A stretch of 15,450 bases of DNA from JBAZBO01 sp041671425 (GCA_041671425.1 JBAZBO010000014.1:1-15450); one strand, 5' to 3'. Shown: positions 6,545 to 12,821, numbered from the stretch's first letter. Numbers and translations are program-made. The notes: a model not told the origin generated them from the sequence alone.

Positions 6545-7906
6545 ATGACAGGTTACTATGAGTGGGTGGAAGGAAGTAAGTCTTTGCTGTGTGTGGGGCT
6601 TGATCCTACACCGCAGCAACTTCGTCTCGACTTTCTCAAGGATGTTGTCTTAGCCACGGCACCTTCAGCAGCGGTGTTCAAACCCAACTTCGGGTTCTAT
6701 CTGGCTGGTGGGTTACATGGCCTGGAGATCCTGAGCGAGTTGATCAAGTTCATTCATGGCCAGGGAGTGCCGGTCATACTTGACGGCAAGTGGAACGACA
6801 TTGGCAACACAGCTGTGGCTTACGGTGCCGGTGCGTTCGATGCTTTCGGGGCGGATGCCGTGACAGTGAACCCATACCTTGGGCTTGACTCTGTGGAGCC
6901 GTTCCTTCGCGCTGGCAAAGGGGTATATATCCTTTGTCACACCACAAATCCCGGATCGCTCGATCTGCAACATCAGATGGTGGGTGGACAACCCCTCTAT
7001 CTGTACGTTGCCGAGCTCACCCGAAGATGGGGATCAGACATCGGTTTGGTCGTTGGAGCTACGTTCCCGGAGGCGATCCAAGAAGTGAGGGAGATAGCTC
7101 CTAACGCTCGTTTCCTGATTCCTGGAGTGGGATCGCAGGGTGGCGATCTGGAGAGATCGGTTGCAGCAGGCCTTATACGTGCAACCGGAGCCGGAGTTCT
7201 TGTCAACGCTTCGCGGTCAATCGTGGGCGCACCAGATCCTGGCCTTGCTGCAGAGAAGATGTTCAACGATCTTAATGCCGCACGCGACAAGGCTTTGGCG
7301 CAACCAGTAGTTCAACGAGAGCCGTATGAGCGTCTGATCAGGGCGTTGTTTGATGCGGGCTGTGTGAAGTTTGGAAGTTTCACACTGGCCTCGGGCAAGA
7401 AGTCTCCGATATACATCGACCTGCGCATGCTGGTGTCGGACACCAATCTGCTTTGGCAGGTTGCGCGTGCGTACGACTCAATTCTTTCTGGTCTGGTCTA
7501 CGACAGGTTGGCGGCAATACCCTACGCAGCCTTGCCAATCGGTACCGCGATATCGCTTATCAACGGGAGGCCGATGATCTACCCGAGAGAGGCGAAAGAT
7601 CATGGTACCGGGCAGTCGATCGAGGGAGCGCGCCGTCGCGGTGAAGTTGTGGTGGTGATTGATGACCTCATCACAACTGCCAAGAGCAAGTTTGCCGCTA
7701 TTGATCCTCTACAAGAGGATGGCCTGCAGGTGCAAGACATCGTTGTCCTCATCGATCGTGAACAGGGTGGTCGAGAGCAGTTGGAATTGGCAGGTTATCA
7801 CCTCCACTCCTTGCTTACCCTACGACAGATCGTTGGGACGCTTGCGCGTCTTGACCTGATCTCTGCAGAACAGCAGCAAGAAGTTGAGGCCTATCTGGCG
7901 GCCTAG
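6545..7906 (+). CDS. pyrFE: Bifunctional orotidine-5'-phosphate decarboxylase - orotate phosphoribosyltransferase (PyrF-PyrE fusion)
   Basis: A 453-residue cytoplasmic fusion carrying out the last two steps of UMP synthesis: orotate plus PRPP to OMP, then decarboxylation to UMP. Residues about 1-250 are the decarboxylase: VGLDPTP, then K46 in FKPNFGFY and the catalytic D80-x-K82-x-x-D85, where type 2 enzymes usually read DAKRGDIGST and here DGKWNDIGNT, and the phosphate loop VNASRSI at about 220-226. Residues about 258-453 are the phosphoribosyltransferase: FGSFTLASGKKSPIYIDLR, MIYPREAKDHGTG and the PRPP loop VVVIDDLITTAKS (about 369-381). This decarboxylase-first order is the reverse of animal UMP synthase and matches fusions known from cyanobacteria and kinetoplastids. 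The start has a strong site, GGAGGT seven bases before the ATG. It is much GC-richer than its neighbours (35 of 60 bases at 7141-7200), suggesting transfer. Confidence 0.95.
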   Translation: MTGYYEWVEGSKSLLCVGLDPTPQQLRLDFLKDVVLATAPSAAVFKPNFGFYLAGGLHGLEILSELIKFIHGQGVPVILDGKWNDIGNTAVAYGAGAFDAFGADAVTVNPYLGLDSVEPFLRAGKGVYILCHTTNPGSLDLQHQMVGGQPLYLYVAELTRRWGSDIGLVVGATFPEAIQEVREIAPNARFLIPGVGSQGGDLERSVAAGLIRATGAGVLVNASRSIVGAPDPGLAAEKMFNDLNAARDKALAQPVVQREPYERLIRALFDAGCVKFGSFTLASGKKSPIYIDLRMLVSDTNLLWQVARAYDSILSGLVYDRLAAIPYAALPIGTAISLINGRPMIYPREAKDHGTGQSIEGARRRGEVVVVIDDLITTAKSKFAAIDPLQEDGLQVQDIVVLIDREQGGREQLELAGYHLHSLLTLRQIVGTLARLDLISAEQQQEVEAYLAA

Positions 7907-7924
7907 TATCGTGTTTTCCGGAAC

Positions 7925-7968
7925 GGGGAGGGATAGACTCTGCCACCTCAGTGATCTATCTCCTCCCC
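7925..7968 (+). terminator. GC-rich hairpin after the pyrimidine fusion gene
   Basis: GGGGAGGGATAGA (7925-7937) pairs with TCTATCTCCTCCCC (7955-7968) with one bulged T, giving 13 base pairs 18 bases after the stop. No U-tract follows, so it may be a processing or stabilising structure, or a terminator in a host with other rules. It lies between convergent genes. Confidence 0.4.
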
Positions 7969-8030
7969 TCCCCAATCTATACTTATGATTTTAGGGAATT
8001 GGTTCGTACTGCTTTGCGATAGAAAGTATG

Positions 8031-8561
8031 CTAGTTTGCGTGAGGTAAGATTTTATCAAACTCTATTAGTGCAGCTCTAATGATTTCAGCCCCTATATCT
8101 CCCCATTCAACATATTCTGTGAAATTCACAGCTGGTATTAGCTTTCTTACTCCCATTTTTTTATAGTGTGGGTCAACATATTGCTCCCTTATCTCTTCAA
8201 TAAGTGCAAAATACCTTAGCTGATAATAATGATCACCTTTTTCTATGTTAGGGTTATTTGGGAAGAAAACTTCAAGTGCACCAAGTAGTTTAAGATTAGA
8301 GATAGAAATGTCCGCTTGCTCATTAACTCCTCTATGAAGTGTCTGTTCTGGGCTCTCCCCTTCTTTGGGTGTTCCACCTGGAATGTGCCATGGAGTAAAA
8401 TACCCGTTTTGTAGGTGATCCCTGATGATTACTACTTCCCTATTTCTTGTAAAGCAAACACCATAGACCTGCCAAATTGGATTGATGCCCTCGTAAGAAT
8501 TAAGGGGTTTCCATATGGTTGTGACGAGACTGCTTTGCCTAACCAATTCTTGTTGGATCAT
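8031..8561 (-). CDS. Nudix hydrolase-like protein with degenerate Nudix box
   Basis: A 176-residue protein with the Nudix fold pattern: VYGVCFTRNREVVIIRD, then WHIPGGTPKEGE. The box G-x5-E-x7-R-E-U-x-E-E appears as G63-x5-E69-x7-R77-G78-V-N-E81-Q82, so two of the three glutamates of the REUxEE core are replaced (E to G, E to Q) while one remains. Catalysis with Mg2+ may be weakened or altered. Canonical members cut nucleoside diphosphates linked to another group; the substrate here is unknown. It converges with the pyrimidine fusion. A TATAAT box at 8587-8592 would give a leader of about 19 bases without a Shine-Dalgarno site. A TATTTA six bases before the ATG would instead match the leaderless pattern of neighbours. 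Confidence 0.8.
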   Translation of the reverse strand: MIQQELVRQSSLVTTIWKPLNSYEGINPIWQVYGVCFTRNREVVIIRDHLQNGYFTPWHIPGGTPKEGESPEQTLHRGVNEQADISISNLKLLGALEVFFPNNPNIEKGDHYYQLRYFALIEEIREQYVDPHYKKMGVRKLIPAVNFTEYVEWGDIGAEIIRAALIEFDKILPHAN

Positions 8562-8586
8562 TTTTTTAAATACTTTCTGTACTGAA

Positions 8587-8592
8587 ATTATA
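8587..8592 (-). promoter_or_regulatory. Possible -10 box of the Nudix gene
   Basis: TATAAT on the minus strand, 25 bases before the ATG at 8561. It lies between the terminator of the HNH gene and the Nudix start, so it can serve only the Nudix gene. Confidence 0.45.
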
Positions 8593-8628
8593 CAGTGTTG
8601 CTAGATATTATTTGGGACTGATTTTTTA

Positions 8629-8665
8629 AAAAAAGGAAACTGTGTGTTATGCAGTTTCCTTTTTT
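8629..8665 (-). terminator. Intrinsic terminator of the HNH gene
   Basis: A 14-base-pair stem (8629-8642 with 8652-8665) around a nine-base loop. On the minus strand it reads AAAAAAGGAAACTG, loop, CAGTTTCCTTTTTT, ending in a run of U. The 3' part of the HNH coding sequence (the last five codons) forms one arm, so the stop codon sits in the loop. A-runs on the other side could make it work in both directions. Confidence 0.85.
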
Positions 8666-9003
8666 CTGGAATGAGAATACGGTCCTCTCAGAACAGCATT
8701 CTCGGCTACTGTCACATATTCTAGGTTGTCTATATGACTATTGTCCCTATTTCCATCCTTGTGGTGAACAACCCTATCCTCAGGTCTTGGCCCTAGAAAT
8801 GCCTCAGCGACCAGGGTGTGGATATTGACACACCTGCGCATATGAACCCCGTTTTCAACTTTGCGCAGATCAACAAAAGGATAGTATCCACCTCTCTCCC
8901 TATACTGAGGTTTTAGGATCTCTACACACCTCCCGGCTACTCTACCGTGGTTGCTAACAAGGTAACCGGGCCACCCATCTATGGATTTCCACTCTTCGTC
9001 CAT
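8647..9003 (-). CDS. NUMOD4/HNH endonuclease-like protein
   Basis: A 118-residue protein with an N-terminal NUMOD4 motif (EEWKSIDGWPGYLVSNHGRV, residues 3-22), usually a DNA-binding part of homing-type and phage endonucleases. An HNH_3 core follows: H62 in NIHTLVAEAF, then VVHHKDGNRDN (78-88) and HIDNLEYVT, with H80, H81, N85, N88 and N93 as likely metal and catalytic residues. It should bind and nick or cut DNA; small free-standing forms are common in phages and mobile segments. Unlike most neighbours it has a leader and a Shine-Dalgarno site (AGGAG at 9011-9015, seven bases before the ATG), and it is GC-richer (34 of 60 at 8761-8820). This suggests a mobile gene. No intron or intein is seen next to it. 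Confidence 0.88.
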   Translation of the reverse strand: MDEEWKSIDGWPGYLVSNHGRVAGRCVEILKPQYRERGGYYPFVDLRKVENGVHMRRCVNIHTLVAEAFLGPRPEDRVVHHKDGNRDNSHIDNLEYVTVAENAVLRGPYSHSRKKETA

Positions 9004-9048
9004 CCCTTTTCTCCTATCGTTTTATGTCTGTTTGTTTGGCAGGAACCT

Positions 9049-9054
9049 ATTATA
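9049..9054 (-). promoter_or_regulatory. -10 box of the HNH gene
   Basis: TATAAT on the minus strand, 45 bases before the ATG, giving a leader of about 38 bases that contains AGGAG. No good -35 match was found. Confidence 0.5.
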
Positions 9055-9114
9055 CAAAACTGAACAACAAATTTCTTGCTAATAGTTGGTTATTTGTATG
9101 GGTAAATGTAGTAT

Positions 9115-9477
9115 CTAGTTTACAGGTTTCTGGTCATTTGGAATTGAGGGCCACCTAACTGTTAGAAATAAACAGTCTTCTTCTACGACCCAGGAATGTG
9201 AAATACCTGCTGGAAAGTAGATATAATCGCCTTCTTTATCTAGAGTGATCCTCTCATTGCCAAAAATAACTGTATGTTTTCCCTTGATAAGAATCCCTAA
9301 AGTTTGAGCTTCCATGTTTAGAGCAGCCACTTCCTTGGTTTCACCAGCTTTGTGAATTCCCCATTTAATCTCTACCGCGTTTGTTTTAAAAGGCGAGGAA
9401 TCCTCCATGAAATGTCCCATGATCCACCCGCGGTGGGAAGACGTCTCGTTACTGAAATTGCCTTTAAGAATGTTCAT
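9115..9477 (-). CDS. Small cupin-domain protein
   Basis: A single-domain cupin of 120 residues from the ATG at 9477. Cupin motif 2 is clear: GDYIYFPAGISHSW fits G-x5-P-x-G-x-x-H. Motif 1 is weak: GIHKAGETKEVAALNM keeps one His (GIH) but not the HxH pair, so metal binding may be altered and the enzyme or sensor role is unknown. An upstream in-frame ATG at 9528 would add 17 residues, but it lies inside the short repeat at 9522-9558, whereas TATACT ends six bases before the ATG at 9477 with a TTTTCA 17 bases further upstream. I therefore prefer 9477. The gene stands alone between the HNH gene and a repeat-containing spacer. Confidence 0.82.
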   Translation of the reverse strand: MNILKGNFSNETSSHRGWIMGHFMEDSSPFKTNAVEIKWGIHKAGETKEVAALNMEAQTLGILIKGKHTVIFGNERITLDKEGDYIYFPAGISHSWVVEEDCLFLTVRWPSIPNDQKPVN

Positions 9478-9483
9478 GATAAA

Positions 9484-9512
9484 AGTATAACTCTGTGATG
9501 TGGTAATGAAAA
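9484..9512 (-). promoter_or_regulatory. Promoter of the cupin gene (leaderless type)
   Basis: TATACT (9484-9489) six bases before the ATG at 9477, with TTTTCA (9507-9512) at an exact 17-base spacer. It decides the start against the longer form from 9528. Confidence 0.6.
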
Positions 9513-9521
9513 TATCTTGGC

Positions 9522-9558
9522 TGAGCATTGGGGTCTAGAACCTACTTTATTCTCCAGG
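9522..9558. repeat. Short repeat A, copy 1
   Basis: About 37 bases that match 11883-11918: TGAGCAT, then GTCTAGAACC, then ATTCTCCAGG in the same order and spacing (one-base differences in the linkers). It has no protein explanation in either place. Confidence 0.7.
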
Positions 9559-9799
9559 TAGAAATGAGACAAATGAGACAATATAAAAAGGAAATATGTT
9601 GTTTCATTCTCCAGGCTGTTTGGCTGGTTGTATCACAGAATGTTAGAACTGGATCTGAGAAGAGTATCCCAAGTCTCGTTATACGGTAGTTTATGAAAAG
9701 GAATGAAGCCAGTTCACACAGATTAAAGTAAGGATCTGCATAAACTGGCCTCGATTTCACTCTCCTCTCCAACGTCTCAGCACATGAACAAGCGGGAGC
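9559..9799. other. Spacer without a convincing gene
   Basis: About 240 bases between repeat A and the stop of the GC-rich unknown gene. It holds an extra copy of the repeat core (ATTCTCCAGG at 9606-9615) and the tandem ATGAGACAA/ATGAGACAA at 9564-9580. A 76-codon minus-strand frame starting with TTG and ending in the repeat (9542-9772) and a 41-codon plus-strand frame are present. Neither has recognisable protein character. It could be a decayed gene tail or an insertion remnant. Confidence 0.5.
9606..9617. repeat. Repeat A core, extra copy
   Basis: ATTCTCCAGGCT, identical to 11909-11920 and sharing ten bases with 9549-9558. It is short, so chance is possible, but three copies in 2.4 kb favour a related origin. 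Confidence 0.4.
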
Positions 9800-10465
9800 T
9801 TAGCTAATCTGGGTTGCAAGTCGCTTAGCAAGAGCTTGGCGCAATTCCCCGAAGGTCTTTACCTCCCTAGGAAAGGTAACGCGCAAACCACATGCTCGGC
9901 ACAAAATAACATCGTGTGTTGCTGATGTCGTCCTGCGATCCATGAAACCCATACAATGCTTGTGAATACCGACGCAGCTGATGAGAGTGTCACCATCTCG
10001 ACGATGGTCGACGAAGTACCCGTTAGTGGTATCAACTGGGTACTCCTCCAATAGATCCCCTTCATGTGTCAGCTTGATTGGCTCCAACGGAACGCTTCGA
10101 AGAATCTCATGGGATATGTCCTCGATGGCCTTCTCTCGGTCCCCAAATGTGTGTGCCACTCGTTGGAGTGCACAATCGAGCCATCCCGTTGCAACCCAAT
10201 GAACGTGGCCCGATGGGTTCATCACTTGGAACGGGCACAGTATGTTGATTGGGTAGGTCTCGCCCGTTCTTCTGCCATCCTGATCAAGGTAGTTGCCACG
10301 CAATTTCCCAGGTGACAACTGCACCTGATCGAAGCCGGCGGCCTCAACTACATCCATAAGTACCCGCACCTCAGACTCTGAAAAGCTACCGGAGTCCCTC
10401 AGTTTCCCGGCATTGTCTCGAACGAGATCGACTAATCGCGCTGCTACATCCATTACGTCTGGCAT
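9800..10465 (-). CDS. GC-rich unknown protein with possible Cys/His metal site
   Basis: I do not recognise this 221-residue protein. The first third is helical and charged, the middle reads YPINILCPFQVMNPSGHVHW and WLDCALQRVAHTFGDREKAI, and the last part has a cluster, C..HKHC at about 165-171 and CRACG at about 190-194, that could form a zinc site. There is no signal peptide or membrane segment, so it is probably cytoplasmic. Start evidence is unusually good: AAGGAG six bases before the ATG and a promoter upstream (TTGACT, 17 bases, TATACT). Base composition differs sharply from neighbours (35 of 60 at 10321-10380 are G or C). This, its Shine-Dalgarno leader and the repeats on both sides suggest transfer from another genome. 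Confidence 0.75.
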   Translation of the reverse strand: MPDVMDVAARLVDLVRDNAGKLRDSGSFSESEVRVLMDVVEAAGFDQVQLSPGKLRGNYLDQDGRRTGETYPINILCPFQVMNPSGHVHWVATGWLDCALQRVAHTFGDREKAIEDISHEILRSVPLEPIKLTHEGDLLEEYPVDTTNGYFVDHRRDGDTLISCVGIHKHCMGFMDRRTTSATHDVILCRACGLRVTFPREVKTFGELRQALAKRLATQIS

Positions 10466-10525
10466 TTCCTGCTCCTTTTTGTTAGAAAGTCCATCAACAC
10501 AGAGCTCTCCCCAAGAACTTTGGCA

Positions 10526-10554
10526 AGTATAGGACAGGGCATTTTACAAGTCAA
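10526..10554 (-). promoter_or_regulatory. Promoter of the GC-rich unknown gene
   Basis: TTGACT (10549-10554) and TATACT (10526-10531) with exactly 17 bases between them, about 60 bases before the ATG. The leader contains AAGGAG at 10472-10477. Confidence 0.7.
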
Positions 10555-10633
10555 ACTATGGGATGTTAACATAGCGGTTATGGATATTGAAGCTGAGAAT
10601 TTAGAGAGAAAGTTTGAGTTTGATTGGCTGACC

Positions 10634-10656
10634 AGTTGGGAATTAGTGGGAACTTT
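10634..10656. repeat. Short repeat C, copy 1
   Basis: Twenty-three bases identical to 12790-12812. The plus strand contains TGGGA twice, ten bases apart (TGGGA-N5-TGGGA). This copy overlaps the end of the RBBP9-like gene and supplies its last codons and TAA stop. Confidence 0.8.
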
Positions 10657-11218
10657 CTTGGTTAAAAACTACTAGTTTTTTAAGCACAGCGTCAACTATC
10701 TCGGGGAATTCTGTTTTTCCAATGTCGGAGCCAAAATGTCCTTGATCCACATATTCATAATACTCAGTGCTTAGTTTCTCATGAATAAATCTCGCTTCAG
10801 TAATTGGGATGTATGGATCGTCTTGAGAAGCATACTGGACAATCCATTTGGTATTCTTCTTGATGGTGTCCCAATTCCAGGGCGAGTCAAAATAACCACT
10901 CAATTTTTCAGAATTATTACCCAAATCTGTATGAGAAGCTCCAACCAGGATGGCTCCTAAAAGTTTATGGGTTTCTAAATATCTCATAATAGCGACAGCG
11001 CCGGAAGAATGCCCCACTGCTATAGTATTGATACCAGCCTTAAGCTCTTTTTCAATGAAGGGTATCCATATTTCTTCTCTGGCCAATTCCGGATCTGGCA
11101 TATTCCTTGCTGTGATTTCTATTCCAGATTCTTCCAACGCCCTTTTTATATAGGGATACCAGTTTTCATTAATATCAGTATTACCATTTCCGGGAACTAT
11201 AGTTACGTGTTTTATCAT
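10643..11218 (-). CDS. RBBP9/YdeN-like alpha/beta serine hydrolase
   Basis: A 191-residue small hydrolase of the RBBP9/YdeN family: VTIVPGNGN near the start, nucleophile S71 in VGHSSGAVAI, acid D133 or D134 in SQDDPYIP and H161 in VDQGHFG. Spacing of the triad matches human RBBP9. It probably cleaves an ester or an aryl-amide, substrate unknown, in the cytoplasm. The start is set at the ATG at 11218 rather than 11233. There TACAAT ends six bases upstream with TTGTCA at a 17-base spacer, and the protein then begins MIKHVTIVPG as the family does. The last residues (SSH) and the stop come from repeat C, so the natural tail may have been replaced. Confidence 0.9.
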   Translation of the reverse strand: MIKHVTIVPGNGNTDINENWYPYIKRALEESGIEITARNMPDPELAREEIWIPFIEKELKAGINTIAVGHSSGAVAIMRYLETHKLLGAILVGASHTDLGNNSEKLSGYFDSPWNWDTIKKNTKWIVQYASQDDPYIPITEARFIHEKLSTEYYEYVDQGHFGSDIGKTEFPEIVDAVLKKLVVFNQESSH

Positions 11219-11224
11219 AAGCAA

Positions 11225-11253
11225 ATTGTACATTGCGAAGTTTGCTATGACAA
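11225..11253 (-). promoter_or_regulatory. Promoter of the RBBP9-like gene (leaderless type)
   Basis: TTGTCA (11248-11253), 17 bases, TACAAT (11225-11230), then six bases to the ATG at 11218. Confidence 0.7.
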
Positions 11254-11294
11254 CAAAAAACCTTGGTTGAACGCGTGGGATGGGTTTGGAACTT

Positions 11295-11800
11295 TTATTT
11301 CAGATAAACAACCAATGCGATAAATATTAATAAACCCTCAAGCATCGATATTGGCCACGCTTTAATTAAGTAGATTTTCAATACTTCTTTATTTTCTTTT
11401 ACAAGCTCGTGATTAGAATAGTGTCTAATTGGATATAACCAATTGATTTGTGGATAAACTTTGAATTTCTGTATCTTAAGTTTATAAGCCCAGTAACCGA
11501 TGTCATCCAGTATAAGGTGTAAAAGGAGTGCAATTAGAAGTAATAAAGATACAAACGGCTTTGGGTGCAACAAAAGTAATAGTAGGGACCACATAATCGC
11601 TATTCCTAAGGGAGTGCGCGTAATATTTTGATGGTGTGCTTCTCCACTCTTTTTGGTAAACAATCCACAATAAAATCAATGTCAGGAAGATTCCCTGCTA
11701 TTAGTATAGAAATAACTTCCGAATTATTTAGAATTACTCCAAAGTTTTGAGGTAGCTGCGTTAATAAATAAGAAGCGGCGAAGTGTCCTCCTGTCAACAT
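11295..11800 (-). pseudogene. YdjM/DUF457-like membrane metal-hydrolase gene with a frameshift
   Basis: Two overlapping frames together make one protein of the membrane-bound YdjM/DUF457 family. The upstream frame starts MLTGGHFAASYLL (ATG at 11800) and includes GNLPDIDFIVD; the downstream frame continues GEAHHQNITRTP, LLLHLILDDIGYW and a C-terminal membrane segment. His and Asp residues in this order are the family's presumed metal ligands. Adding one base in the run of five A (plus strand T at 11650-11654) joins them into about 168 residues. This could be a real mutation, a homopolymer sequencing error, or less likely frameshifting; no classical slippery heptamer is present. The start at 11800 follows a TACTCT box at six bases, with TAGACA 17 bases upstream, so the promoter at least is intact. 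Confidence 0.75.
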
Positions 11801-11806
11801 ATTTTG

Positions 11807-11835
11807 AGAGTACAAAATTACAGACTAAATGTCTA
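11807..11835 (-). promoter_or_regulatory. Promoter of the frameshifted DUF457-like gene
   Basis: TAGACA (11830-11835), 17 bases, TACTCT (11807-11812), then six bases to the ATG at 11800. Confidence 0.6.
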
Positions 11836-11882
11836 GTTTGGAACTGAAAGTAAAATAAGAAACAAGTGTTTTCGTATTTGGT

Positions 11883-11918
11883 TGAGCATGTCAGTCTAGA
11901 ACCATTATATTCTCCAGG
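11883..11918. repeat. Short repeat A, copy 2
   Basis: Matches 9522-9558 in order and spacing (TGAGCAT, GTCTAGAACC, ATTCTCCAGG). It begins immediately after the TAG stop of the nucleosidase gene on the minus strand. Confidence 0.7.
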
Positions 11919-12710
11919 CTATTTTTTAAACAATTCATTTATGAATTCTAAAGCTACAGTGGCTGCATTACGGCCCGCGTATTCAATAGCTCTTTTTATT
12001 TCTGTATTATCTTTTAGTTTGAAAACCAATTCGTTGTCAGAAACTCCAAGGAAGGCAATAAATGGGACTTCTTGCAACTTACATATTTGTGCAATGTACG
12101 CACTCTCCTTATCCTCAACATCGTGTTGAAATAGTTCCCTTTTCTTATAAATCAATCCATGTTCCGTTGTCCATGTTTCGTTAGACCCAATAACCCCTTC
12201 TGCAATAGTAGGATTTCTGTATTCTATTGAAGTAGCCCATTTATCTTTAGTAAATATGGGATCTAGTCTTACTTTTGTTAATACCTTTTTAGCCAAAGAT
12301 TTTAAATCCTCAGATATTTCTATTGATTCATGCTTTACATCTTCAGATAACCTATAAAATCGTATTAGATGTTGGACTTGAGCATGTTCAGAAGAGGATT
12401 CGTTTTCGTATGGGTTGTACATTATTCTATATTTTGTTCCTATAACAACATCACCAGGTAGAAGTGCTTCCGAATGAGAACCACAACTACCGGTCTTTAT
12501 AATAAAGTCAGGATGATAATTTAATATAATAGATTCTGTACTTGAAGCAGCGTTAGCAGGTCCGCAATGCGTATGAAGTAAAACTATCTCATTATTATCA
12601 ATTTTTCCGGCGTAAAAAAGACGTTTATTGTTCTCTTCTACACTTAGGTTTAAACTTTCAAAATATAGTTTAGATTCTCGTGGTAAAGATACCAGCAACC
12701 CTATTTTCAT
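11919..12710 (-). CDS. PNP/UDP-family nucleosidase or phosphorylase (MTA/SAH nucleosidase-like)
   Basis: A 263-residue member of the PNP/UDP superfamily, cytoplasmic, expected to split the glycosidic bond of a purine nucleoside. Motifs: MKIGLLVSLPRES at the start, HCGPANAASSTES (compare GxxNAA in MTA/SAH nucleosidase), IIKTGSCGSH, LLPGDVVIG, then HDVEDKESAYIAQI (equivalent of the DMEGAA loop that binds ribose) and FLGVSDNE with the catalytic-type Asp after Ser. It is longer than the E. coli MTA/SAH nucleosidase (about 230), mainly by an insertion around residues 100-150. The substrate (MTA, SAH, AMP or inosine) cannot be decided. TAAAAT lies six bases before the ATG. Repeat A begins directly after its stop. 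Confidence 0.85.
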   Translation of the reverse strand: MKIGLLVSLPRESKLYFESLNLSVEENNKRLFYAGKIDNNEIVLLHTHCGPANAASSTESIILNYHPDFIIKTGSCGSHSEALLPGDVVIGTKYRIMYNPYENESSSEHAQVQHLIRFYRLSEDVKHESIEISEDLKSLAKKVLTKVRLDPIFTKDKWATSIEYRNPTIAEGVIGSNETWTTEHGLIYKKRELFQHDVEDKESAYIAQICKLQEVPFIAFLGVSDNELVFKLKDNTEIKRAIEYAGRNAATVALEFINELFKK

Positions 12711-12716
12711 ACCATT

Positions 12717-12722
12717 ATTTTA
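12717..12722 (-). promoter_or_regulatory. -10 box of the nucleosidase gene (leaderless type)
   Basis: TAAAAT on the minus strand, six bases before the ATG at 12710. Confidence 0.55.
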
Positions 12723-12789
12723 ACATCTCGTGAAATCATTAAAGGTCTAGATTTACTTTGTATTAAAGGTTTGCCCATTCTGGCCGGGT

Positions 12790-12812
12790 AGTTGGGAATT
12801 AGTGGGAACTTT
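12790..12812. repeat. Short repeat C, copy 2
   Basis: Identical over 23 bases to 10634-10656. It lies nine bases after the TAA stop of the DNA glycosylase gene. Confidence 0.8.
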
Positions 12813-12821
12813 TATTAGTAA

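Noticed and set aside
9563..9688. A 41-codon plus-strand frame (MRQMRQYKKE...)
   Set aside because: Short, opposite to all neighbours, no promoter evidence and no family resemblance; probably chance.
9542..9772. A 76-codon minus-strand frame in the repeat-rich spacer
   Set aside because: It begins with TTG without a suitable ribosome site or six-base -10 box, ends inside repeat A, and shows no recognisable protein features.
11640..11670. Programmed -1 frameshift in the DUF457-like gene
   Set aside because: The run of five A is not in the X-XXY-YYZ register and I found no downstream stimulatory hairpin; an indel is simpler.
10634..12812. MraZ operator as the explanation of TGGGA-N5-TGGGA
   Set aside because: The spacing fits, but known MraZ sites have three units before the cell-division operon, whereas these copies have two and lie at gene ends; no mraZ is in the window.
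9522..12812. Integron attC sites
   Set aside because: The repeats are short and lack the paired core sites (RYYYAAC and GTTRRRY) and long imperfect palindrome expected of attC; no integrase is seen.
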